A DNA stretch of 18,753 nucleotides from JANPEF01 sp046596055 (lineage in GTDB: Bacteria > Eisenbacteria > RBG-16-71-46 > DASYSL01). The stretch covers positions 1-18,753 of the forward strand of contig JBKJNH010000100.1 of NCBI GenBank assembly GCA_046596055.1, read 5' to 3'. Below, piece by piece: positions 1 through 5,888 of this stretch. Within the stretch, counting starts at the first letter, position 1; each line of letters begins with the position of its first letter. The notes beneath the pieces are model-generated. The model was given only the letters and a program-made list of their open reading frames with translations. It did not search any database and was not told the DNA's origin. Both the position numbers and the translations under genes were made by a program.

Positions 1-187
1 GGCAGCCCCACTCGTCGGTCAGGTAGACCACGGCCTTGAAGCACTCGAGGCCCTTCTGCAGGAGCTCCCTGCGCAGCTTCTCGACCGACCGCTCGACCGG
101 CGAGCCCTCGACCTTGAGCCCGAGCTGCGAGATGCGCTTGCCCAACAACTCCTTCACCTCGGGCGGGGTCTTCTCGAACTCGATCAT
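1..187 (-). CDS. Putative zinc-binding metallopeptidase, N-terminal part (cut by window edge)
   Basis: The minus-strand frame opens with ATG at 187 and runs off the left edge without a stop, giving 62 codons. It begins MIEFEKTPPEVKELLG and reaches YLTDEWGC at the edge. From memory, this opening resembles the N-terminus of a conserved family of putative zinc-binding metallopeptidases of about 200-250 residues, in which a TDEWGCP segment precedes an HExxH-type motif. That motif would lie outside the window, so the catalytic residues cannot be checked. Only a weak GGA precedes the start. The gene is divergent from the one starting at 249, and 61 bases separate the two starts. The reading frame is well supported; the family name is moderately sure. 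Confidence 0.6.
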   Translation of the reverse strand, partial: MIEFEKTPPEVKELLGKRISQLGLKVEGSPVERSVEKLRRELLQKGLECFKAVVYLTDEWGC

Positions 188-203
188 GTCCGGATTTACG
201 CAC

Positions 204-232
204 ACGGACGCTGGTGAGGCAACCGCGTCCGT
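204..232. promoter_or_regulatory. Inverted repeat between divergent starts (possible operator)
   Basis: ACGGACGC (204-211) is perfectly complementary to GCGTCCGT (225-232) across a 13-base gap. It fills most of the 61-base space between two divergent start codons. It could be a regulator-binding site or a 5' leader hairpin. No -35/-10 pair is convincing here. Confidence 0.3.
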
Positions 233-248
233 GCGAGACTGCCGGACT

Positions 249-521
249 GTGAATCGACCCGTGGTTCTCGTCACTGGCGCCTCCGGCTACATCGGGGGCC
301 GACTCGTCCCCCGCCGGCTCGCCAGCGGAGTCGCCGTGCGCTGCCTCGCGCGGACGCCCGGCCGGCTGGCGGGCCGTGCCTGGAGCGCCGATCCTGCGGT
401 CACGATCGCGCAGGGTGATGCGCTCGATGGGGACGCGCTCTACCCGGTGCACCAGGTCGTCTTCGACGGCCTCATCGACGCGATCCATCGACGCGCCGAG
501 TCGGCCGCAGGCGCCGCGTGA
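249..521 (+). pseudogene. Internally deleted NAD(P)-binding (SDR / DUF2867-type) protein remnant
   Basis: The 90-codon frame starts at GTG 249. It opens with a textbook Rossmann nucleotide-binding segment, VLVTGASGYIGGRL (residues 6-19), followed by the beta2 region RCLARTPGRLAG. It then passes from GDALDGDAL straight into YPVHQVVFDGLIDAIHRRAE. In the NAD(P)H-binding SDR family with a C-terminal DUF2867 region (from memory about 450-500 residues), a YPIHxLIFxGMLRAIARRA-like stretch is the extreme C-terminus. The protein therefore has both ends and lacks roughly 400 residues of the middle, in frame. The catalytic region and most of the fold are absent, so oxidoreductase activity is unlikely. 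The stop overlaps the GTG start of the next gene by four bases (GTGA). It could instead be an assembly collapse or a small functional fragment. Confidence 0.55.
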
Positions 522-1960
522 ACCGCCGCACCGCGATCGGACTCGCGCTCGCCATCGCCGCCGCGGCGATCGTCCTGGCCATTCCCGCGCCGTCTCTCTC
601 GCCGCAGGCGCATCGACTGGGTGCGATCTGGATCGCGATCGTGATCCTGTGGATGACCGAGGCGCTGCCGTTCGCGGTCAGTGGGCTGCTCGCGCCGACG
701 CTCGTCATCATGGCCGGCGTCGCGACGCCGCGCGAAGCCTTCGCCGCGTTCGGCGATCCCGTGCTGTTCCTGCTCATCGGCTCGTTCCTGCTCGCCCGCG
801 CGTTCGAGTCCTCGGGCCTGGGCCGTCGCATCGCGCTGCTTCTGCTCACGCTGCCGTTCGTCGCCGGACGGCCGCTGCGCATCCTGCCGCTCTTTGGCCT
901 GCTCTGCTATGGCATCTCGATGTGGACCAGCAACACGGCGACGGCGGCGCTCATGTTCCCCATCGCGCTGTCCGTCTTGACCATGCTCGGGCACGGCGAG
1001 TCGGCGGGAGGGCGCGAGCGTTACGCCACGGCACTTTTGCTGATCTGCACGTTCGGAGCGTCGATCGGCGGCCTGGCCACGCCCGTCGGGACGCCGCCCA
1101 ACCTGATCGGCCTCGGCCTGATCGAGCGCGAGCTCGGAACGCGCCCCAGCTTCCTCGAGTGGATGTCCATCTTCCTCCCGGTCTCGCTGGCCCTGCACCT
1201 GGCGATGACCGCGATCTTCCTCGTTTCGGCGCGGCGTGACCCGGCGGCGGCGCCGCGGCCCACCCCAGGGCTGCGGGCCGAGCGCGATCGCCTGGGGCCA
1301 TGGACAGCGCGCGAACGCGCGATCGCGGGCATCTTCGGCGGGACGATCGTCCTGTGGCTGCTTCCCGGCCTGTGGGAGCTCGCGCTCGGCGCAGCCGATC
1401 CGCTCGGTGGACGCCTGTCGAAGATCCTGCCCGAGACCGCGACGGCGCTGCTGGGCGCGACCTTCCTGTTCATCGTCCCCGCAGGCGGACGCCCCACGCT
1501 GACGTGGGACGAGGCGAAGGACATCGACTGGGGCACCATCCTCCTGTTCGGCGGAGGAGTCTGCCTGGGCGGGCTCCTGCTCTCGACCGGGCTTGGCGAG
1601 GCGATGGCCCAGGCCTTGCGCCATGCCGCGGGGCTGCACGACGCACTGGGCGTGACGGCGCTCGCGGTGGTGCTCGCGGTCTTCCTCTCCGAGACAAGCT
1701 CCAACACCGCGTCGGCGACACTGATCGTCCCGATCACGATCGCACTGTCGCGCAGCGTCGGCGCCGATCCGCTGGTGCCGGCCCTGGCCGCGACTGCGGC
1801 GTCCAGCCTCGGCTTCATGCTGCCCGTCTCGACCGCGCCCAACGCAATCGTCTTCGGCTCCGGCCGCATCCCGCTCGGCGTGATGATCCGCTACGGACTG
1901 ACTCTCGACCTGCTGGGCATCGCCTTGCTCATCGGCACGGCCGCGTTGTTCCTCCGATGA
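518..1960 (+). CDS. SLC13/DASS-family sodium:anion symporter
   Basis: This 480-residue inner-membrane protein belongs to the divalent anion:Na+ symporter family, which typically takes up dicarboxylates, citrate or sulfate with sodium. Hydrophobic segments run through the whole length. Both halves carry the family's SNT substrate/sodium motif: SNTATAALMFPIA (SNT about 138-140) and SNTASATLIVPI (about 395-397). Each repeat also has its partner loop, GTPPNLIGLG (about 191-200) and STAPNAIVFGSG near the C-terminus, where many homologues read TPPNAIVFGSG. Length and motif order are normal, so the gene looks intact. The start is GTG 518, overlapping the preceding stop by four bases. The 3' end overlaps the next start in the same way (ATGA at 1957-1960), so the three frames are probably translationally coupled. 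The exact substrate cannot be read from sequence. Confidence 0.93.
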   Translation: MNRRTAIGLALAIAAAAIVLAIPAPSLSPQAHRLGAIWIAIVILWMTEALPFAVSGLLAPTLVIMAGVATPREAFAAFGDPVLFLLIGSFLLARAFESSGLGRRIALLLLTLPFVAGRPLRILPLFGLLCYGISMWTSNTATAALMFPIALSVLTMLGHGESAGGRERYATALLLICTFGASIGGLATPVGTPPNLIGLGLIERELGTRPSFLEWMSIFLPVSLALHLAMTAIFLVSARRDPAAAPRPTPGLRAERDRLGPWTARERAIAGIFGGTIVLWLLPGLWELALGAADPLGGRLSKILPETATALLGATFLFIVPAGGRPTLTWDEAKDIDWGTILLFGGGVCLGGLLLSTGLGEAMAQALRHAAGLHDALGVTALAVVLAVFLSETSSNTASATLIVPITIALSRSVGADPLVPALAATAASSLGFMLPVSTAPNAIVFGSGRIPLGVMIRYGLTLDLLGIALLIGTAALFLR

Positions 1961-2280
1961 TCCGCTTCCGCGACGACGGGGAAGACGACGACGGGCCCGA
2001 GCCCGGGCCTGACGAGACGCGCGAAGACGCGCGCGAAGACGCGCGCGAAGACGCGCGCGAGGACGCGCTCGATCACGGCGCGCACGCGCGCGTCGACGAC
2101 ACGTACATGGCGAGCTGCCCATTCTGCTTCGAGGAGAACGAGTTGTTCGTCGACCTCGGCGGGGGCTCGGACCAGAGCTACGTCGAGGATTGCGCGGTGT
2201 GCTGCCGACCGTGGCAGGTGAGGGTGACGGTCGACGAGGAAGGCGCGGTCACGGTCGAGCTGGAGCCGCTCGACGAGTGA
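1957..2280 (+). CDS. CPXCG-motif cysteine-rich zinc protein with acidic repeat extension
   Basis: The frame encodes 107 residues from ATG 1957. The C-terminal half (from about residue 51) matches the small CPXCG cysteine-rich family: CPFC, then about 24 residues later YVEDCAVCCRPW, then VRVTVDEEG. The two cysteine clusters probably bind one zinc. The usual Gly after CPxC is Phe here (CPFCF). Family members are normally about 60 residues. This one has about 48 extra N-terminal residues, very acidic and containing four REDA units. A shorter start at ATG 2107 (MASCPFC) would restore the normal length. However, only the upstream ATG overlaps the symporter stop (ATGA) in coupled fashion, and neither start has a clear Shine-Dalgarno. 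The function of the family is unknown to me. Confidence 0.8.
   Translation: MIRFRDDGEDDDGPEPGPDETREDAREDAREDAREDALDHGAHARVDDTYMASCPFCFEENELFVDLGGGSDQSYVEDCAVCCRPWQVRVTVDEEGAVTVELEPLDE
2020..2067 (+). repeat. 12-bp tandem repeat, four units, encoding (REDA)4
   Basis: Four consecutive copies of CGCGAAGACGCG (the last with GAG for GAA) lie in frame inside the CPXCG gene and encode REDA-REDA-REDA-REDA. The unit is a multiple of three, so copy-number change would lengthen or shorten the acidic linker without a frameshift. Confidence 0.9.
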
Positions 2281-2288
2281 GGCACACC

Positions 2289-2302
2289 GCCGCAGGCGCG
2301 GC
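2289..2302. terminator. Small hairpin between convergent genes
   Basis: GCCGC (2289-2293) pairs with GCGGC (2298-2302) over a four-base loop, in the 34-base gap between the stops at 2280 (+) and 2315 (-). There is no T-run on either side. It may be a weak bidirectional terminator or simply GC-rich chance. Confidence 0.2.
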
Positions 2303-2314
2303 GAGCGCTGTCGA

Positions 2315-3265
2315 TCAGCGCCGGTAGGTCGCCTTGATCCGACCCCACGATTGCCGCGTAGCCGGGGTCGACGGATGGAAGGGAACCCACGCGATGTAAG
2401 CCGGCCCGCCCCCCACGAGGAACGTCTTCGCCGACGAGAGTTCCGCATCGCACAGCACGACCTCGCCGAGCGCGGTGCTCATCGCCACTTCGCCGCTCGA
2501 CGAGACCGCGACGTCGATCAATCCCGGGATGGCCGTGTCGAGCGTGTCGAACGAAGCGCCCTGCGCCGTGAAGCGCCGGATGAATCCATCCCCCGAGGCC
2601 CCGTAATAGGTGCCGTCGGGCGCGAGCGCGATCGACTGGAGCGAGCCCTCGAGCTGCACCGAGCCGGTGCTGGCCATCGTCACGGGATCGAAGATGAACA
2701 CCAGGTTCGTTCCGGCGACCAGCGCATGGAGCCGTCCATCCGGCCCTGCGGCGAGGTCGCTGAAGTCGAATCCCGCGACGTCCCGTCGCGCCGTGTACCC
2801 GGCATCGCCATCGAACGAGAGGAGCCCGTTCTCGGCGCCGCTCGGCGTCGCCATGTCCCCGGCGACGAAGTCGTGCCCGAACGCTGCAAGCCCGCCGAAA
2901 CCGCCGGCCGAAAGCGTCGACCATCCGGCGAGCGTGGCGTGCGTCCACCCCGCCGCTCCGGCGTCGTACACGCTGAGGTAGGGCTCCGTCGCGCCGTTGT
3001 ACACGCCCAGCCGCGCGTCGGCGTCGAAGGCCACGCCGAGCAGGGGATTCGTGCCGCCGCGTGCCCCGGGCGGATAGGGCACGGAAATCGTGGCGACGGG
3101 CAGGCCATCCGTGCGGAACTCGCGGATGTCCGTGCCGCTCGTGAGCACGAGATCGCCCCAGGTGAACGCCTGCACGCGCCCGCAGGGCGCGGCGACGCCG
3201 GCCAGCGTGAGGACGGCCACGAGCGCGGGCCAGGCATGCGACGGATGGGGAATCCGAGGGATCAC
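2315..3265 (-). CDS. Secreted propeller-like protein of unknown function
   Basis: The 316-residue protein starts at GTG 3265, preceded by GGAG at a five-base spacing. The N-terminus is a plausible signal peptide: a basic start, a hydrophobic AWPALVAVLTLAGVAA core, and likely cleavage before AFTWG around residue 33. The mature part is rich in short strand-turn units such as SFDGDAGY, LAAGPDGRLHAL, IFDPVTMAS, ALAPDGTYYGASG and VSSSGEVAM. These recur about every 40-45 residues, as in NHL/SMP-30-like beta-propellers. No catalytic motif is recognisable. The protein ends SWGRIKATYRR, a C-terminal tail I associate with secreted proteins of Eisenbacteria-like genomes (from memory). It probably acts in the periplasm or outside the cell. 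The gene lies downstream of yceI on the same strand but beyond a terminator, so it is likely transcribed separately. Confidence 0.8.
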   Translation of the reverse strand: MIPRIPHPSHAWPALVAVLTLAGVAAPCGRVQAFTWGDLVLTSGTDIREFRTDGLPVATISVPYPPGARGGTNPLLGVAFDADARLGVYNGATEPYLSVYDAGAAGWTHATLAGWSTLSAGGFGGLAAFGHDFVAGDMATPSGAENGLLSFDGDAGYTARRDVAGFDFSDLAAGPDGRLHALVAGTNLVFIFDPVTMASTGSVQLEGSLQSIALAPDGTYYGASGDGFIRRFTAQGASFDTLDTAIPGLIDVAVSSSGEVAMSTALGEVVLCDAELSSAKTFLVGGGPAYIAWVPFHPSTPATRQSWGRIKATYRR

Positions 3266-3329
3266 GGGCGCTCCGGAACCACCCGGCGCCCTGCGCGCCG
3301 GGAGCCTGATGATAGCACTGGAGCACGAA

Positions 3330-3357
3330 GGCCCGGGACGAGGCAGCGTCCCGGGCC
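3330..3357 (-). terminator. Strong hairpin terminator after yceI
   Basis: An 11-bp perfect stem (GGCCCGGGACG, 3330-3340, with CGTCCCGGGCC, 3347-3357) encloses the loop AGGCAG, 38 bases beyond the yceI stop. The T-tract on the minus strand is short (TTCGTGCT), so it is a good hairpin with a weak tail. Confidence 0.65.
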
Positions 3358-3395
3358 CGGCGTGTGTTCGGATCGTGATGCGTCGGGCCGGGTCT

Positions 3396-4043
3396 CTACT
3401 TCTTGTCTCCGGCCGGCGCGGCGGCGGCGGGCGCGGCTGCCTGGGCCGGGCGACGCTTCGCCTCGACGTCGATCAGGATCTCCACGTCGTCACTCAGCAT
3501 CGTGCCGTTGTCGAGCGTCCGGTTCCAGTTGATGCCGAAATCCTTCCGGTCCAACTTTCCCTTTGCGGTGAAGCCGGCCACCGAGCCCATCTGCTCGCTC
3601 GACATCAGGCCCAGCACCTCGACGTCGAGCGTGATGGGCTTGGTCACTCCGCGCATCGTCAGGTCGCCGGTCATCGTGCCCTTGTTGTCCTTGCCGACCG
3701 AGATCGTCTTCGAGACGAACTTGAGCTCAGGGTGCTTCTCCACCCAGAAGAAGTCCTCGGCGCGCAAGTGACCGTCCCGCTTCTCGTGGTTCGTGTTGAC
3801 GCTGGTCGCCTGGATGGTCACGTCCACCTTCGATGCGGCGGCGTTGTCCTTGTCGTAGGCGATCGTCCCCTTCACGTCCTTGAACTCCCCCTTCACCGGC
3901 GTGAAGAAGTGGCGGACGCTGAAACCGACATTGGTATGACTGGCGTCGATCTCGAGCAACTCGACGGCCGCGATCGCGGGCGTCGAGGCCACGGACAACG
4001 CCAGTGCGGCGACGGCGAGGAACGACGAGACGGATGACTTCAT
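3396..4043 (-). CDS. YceI-family periplasmic lipid-binding-like protein
   Basis: This 215-residue protein starts at ATG 4043 behind GGAGGAAG, an excellent Shine-Dalgarno that fixes the start even though the open frame extends much further upstream. Residues 1-26 form a signal peptide (SFLAVAALALSVAS, then AIAA). The mature part has the YceI signatures: IDASHTNVGFSVRHFF, VKGEFKDVKGTIAYD, HLRAEDFFWVEKHPELKFVS, GDLTMRGVTKPITLDVE and FGINWNRTLDNG followed by LSDDVEILIDVE. YceI proteins are lipocalin-like barrels that bind polyisoprenoid-type lipids and are often induced by stress. The last 20 residues are an Ala/Pro-rich tail (AAAPAAAAPAG) ending GDKK, which is longer than usual and probably disordered. 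Confidence 0.93.
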   Translation of the reverse strand: MKSSVSSFLAVAALALSVASTPAIAAVELLEIDASHTNVGFSVRHFFTPVKGEFKDVKGTIAYDKDNAAASKVDVTIQATSVNTNHEKRDGHLRAEDFFWVEKHPELKFVSKTISVGKDNKGTMTGDLTMRGVTKPITLDVEVLGLMSSEQMGSVAGFTAKGKLDRKDFGINWNRTLDNGTMLSDDVEILIDVEAKRRPAQAAAPAAAAPAGDKK

Positions 4044-4076
4044 GGGTGCTTCCTCCACAAGCTGGGGGATCGGGAT

Positions 4077-4105
4077 TGTCGAACGTCCGGCGGGTGTCGA
4101 ACACC
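4077..4105. promoter_or_regulatory. Repeated TGTCGAAC boxes and palindrome upstream of yceI
   Basis: TGTCGAAC occurs at 4077-4084 and again at 4095-4102, 18 bases apart. The second copy sits in the perfect inverted repeat GGTGT-CGA-ACACC (4093-4105). The pair lies 34-62 bases upstream of the yceI start, where an operator would be expected. No confident -35/-10 was found. Confidence 0.35.
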
Positions 4106-4201
4106 AGCCTACCGCGGAACCGACCCCCGGTGGGATGCACGAACCGCAGCCCGACATGCGGACGGCGCAAGTCTTGACACCGACTTGAAGTCCGGCTGGA
4201 T

Positions 4202-4411
4202 TCAGCGGGCCGGCGCCCGCTCCTCGATGCACAGGGGATTCTTGTGGTTCGCGTCGGGGATGTGCGCGTCCCAGCAGTCCGGTGAGCAGAAGTGCAGGGG
4301 CAGTCGCTTCTTGTTGCACGTCGACACGGAGCAGCGATACCAAAGCGCACCGAATGCGATCGGCTTCTTGCAGATGTTGCAACGGGTCCAGATGTCGGCA
4401 CCTCCGTTCAT
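4202..4411 (-). CDS. Small cysteine-rich zinc-finger-like conserved protein
   Basis: The gene encodes 69 residues from ATG 4411. Three cysteine pairs are evenly placed: CNICKKP near the start, CSVSTC in the middle and FCSPDCWDAHIP towards the end, followed by an NH and a late C. This suggests a compact domain binding one or two zincs. From memory, similar small proteins with CSVSTCNR and FCSxxCWDAH motifs occur in myxobacteria and other proteobacteria with no assigned function. The frame stays open upstream to about 4759, but that part is antisense to the response regulator. ATG 4411 gives the natural domain length, although no clear Shine-Dalgarno precedes it. It is divergent from the regulator at 4503, 91 bases apart. 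Confidence 0.75.
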   Translation of the reverse strand: MNGGADIWTRCNICKKPIAFGALWYRCSVSTCNKKRLPLHFCSPDCWDAHIPDANHKNPLCIEERAPAR

Positions 4412-4502
4412 GAGTCGGGAGCCTACGTCCAGCCGGGGGCCCGGCGCAAGCCCGGCCCCCGACCTGCTTGTCGGCCCCCCGGGACTGTGCCACGGTGGGC
4501 CC

Positions 4503-5888
4503 ATGCCCCGTGCCCTGATCGTCGAAGATGACCCGAGTTTCCTTGCCGCACTCGCCGCCCTGGTCCGGGCAGAGGGGTTCGTCGTCCGCGAGGCCGGCTC
4601 CCTGGCCGAGGCTCGGGCCGACCTCGTCGACTTCCGTCCCGACGTCATGCTGCTCGATCTCCACCTGCCCGACGGATCGGGCACCGAGCTGATCGTTGAG
4701 TCGACGCTCGATCCCGCGCCCGAATCGATCCTGATCACGGGACAGGCCAGCGTCGACACGGCGGTCGATGCGCTGCGCGGCGGCGCCTCCGACTACCTGA
4801 CGAAGCCGCTCGACCTTCCCCGCCTCAAGATGATCCTCGGCAATGTCACCCGCACGCGCGGACTCAAGGCCGAGCTCGGCACGCTGCGCGGCGCGCTCCG
4901 GCGGCTCGGACGCTTCGGCCAGCTCGTCGGCGGCTCGCCGCGCATCCGCGAGCTGTTCGACGCGATGGCGCGGGTGGCCCCGACCGACGCAACGGTGCTG
5001 CTGATCGGCGAGACGGGCACCGGCAAGGAGGTCGTCGCGCAGACGCTGCACGAGTTGAGCCCGCGCGCCGCACGACCGTTCGTCGCCATCAACTGCGGCG
5101 CGATCTCCCCGCACTTGATCGAGAGCGAACTGTTCGGCCACGAGAAAGGCAGTTTCACCGGCGCGGACCGCCGCCATACGGGCGTCTTCGAGCGCGCCGA
5201 CGGGGGCACGCTGTTCCTCGACGAGATCACCGAGATGAGCCTCGACCTGCAGGTCAAGTTGCTGCGCGTCCTCGAGACCTCGCAGGTGCAGCGGGTCGGC
5301 GGCACCGAGGCCATCGCGATCGACCCGCGCGTGATCGCGGCGACGAACCGCCCGCCGGCGCAGGCAGTGGCGGACGGCCGGCTGCGCGAGGATCTCTACT
5401 ATCGGCTCAACGTGTTCCCGCTCGTCGTCCCGCCGCTGCGGGAACGCCCGGGAGATGTGGAGGCGCTGGCGCTCCATTTCCTCGCCGAGATCGCCGAGCG
5501 CGAGCAGCGGCCACGTCGGTTCACCCCGGCCGCCCTAAAGCGGCTCGCGGACCACGCATGGCCCGGCAACGTGCGTGAGCTGAAGAACGCCGTGCAGCGC
5601 GCCGCCATTCTTGGCGACGAGGAGATCGGTCCCGACGCCCTCCCGCTCGACGGCGGCGAGACCGTGATCGCGCCGGACGCCGCATCGCCCGGTCCGGTCA
5701 ATCGCGCGAACGGGCTGCGCTTCGCGCCCGACACTCCTCTCGCGACCGTGGAGCGGGCCATGATCCTCGCGGCGATCGAGCACAGCGAAGGCGACAAGAA
5801 GCGCGCGGCCGTCACCCTGGGCATCAGCGTGAAGACGCTCTACGTGCGCTTGCGCGAGTACAAGGCCGCCGGGGGGATCACGGAGTGA
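4503..5888 (+). CDS. NtrC-family sigma-54-dependent response regulator
   Basis: The 461-residue protein has the full three-domain architecture. The receiver (1-115) has the acidic pair D9/D10, phosphoacceptor D52 (in VMLLDLHLPDGSG), T79 and K101 (LTKPL). The AAA+ sigma-54 interaction domain (about 141-375) has Walker A GETGTGKE (169-176), the sigma-54-contacting loop GSFTGA (216-221, a common variant of GAFTGA), Walker B TLFLDE (D240, E241) and the sensor region RLREDLYYRLNVFPL. The C-terminal Fis-type helix-turn-helix ends in KRAAVTLGISVKTLYVRLREY. All catalytic residues look intact, so it should be a working bacterial enhancer-binding protein that activates RNA polymerase carrying RpoN. Two good -24/-12 promoters lie elsewhere in the window (8463-8478 and 13491-13507) and are candidate targets. 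The gene overlaps the convergent kinase-like gene by 11 bases at the 3' end. Confidence 0.95.
   Translation: MPRALIVEDDPSFLAALAALVRAEGFVVREAGSLAEARADLVDFRPDVMLLDLHLPDGSGTELIVESTLDPAPESILITGQASVDTAVDALRGGASDYLTKPLDLPRLKMILGNVTRTRGLKAELGTLRGALRRLGRFGQLVGGSPRIRELFDAMARVAPTDATVLLIGETGTGKEVVAQTLHELSPRAARPFVAINCGAISPHLIESELFGHEKGSFTGADRRHTGVFERADGGTLFLDEITEMSLDLQVKLLRVLETSQVQRVGGTEAIAIDPRVIAATNRPPAQAVADGRLREDLYYRLNVFPLVVPPLRERPGDVEALALHFLAEIAEREQRPRRFTPAALKRLADHAWPGNVRELKNAVQRAAILGDEEIGPDALPLDGGETVIAPDAASPGPVNRANGLRFAPDTPLATVERAMILAAIEHSEGDKKRAAVTLGISVKTLYVRLREYKAAGGITE

Noticed and set aside
2020..2067. Possible CRISPR-like or non-coding repeat array
   Set aside because: The units are contiguous 12-mers with no spacers and are in frame within a coding region.
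440..2122. Long minus-strand open frame opposite the SLC13 symporter (560 codons)
   Set aside because: The product is dominated by Arg, Glu, Asp and Gln with no motif or hydrophobic core. The plus strand encodes an intact transporter with family motifs. It is a mirror effect of GC-rich codon bias.
4146..4180. Possible sigma-54 site upstream of yceI on the minus strand (GGTGTC...TTGC)
   Set aside because: The GG and GC are separated by 11 rather than 10 bases, which is not tolerated by sigma-54 promoters.
4174..4202. TTGACA followed 17 bases later by TGGATT as a plus-strand promoter
   Set aside because: The -10 is poor and the site is about 300 bases before the nearest plus-strand gene, overlapping the 3' end of a minus-strand gene.
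4434..4464. GC-rich imperfect inverted repeat in front of the sigma-54 activator
   Set aside because: It has one mismatch, extreme GC and a position between divergent starts, so it cannot be a terminator. Chance pairing is likely in such sequence.
4044..5477. Upstream extension of the yceI frame on the minus strand
   Set aside because: The frame is open by chance opposite the sigma-54 activator. The signal peptide and GGAGGAAG place the true start at 4043.
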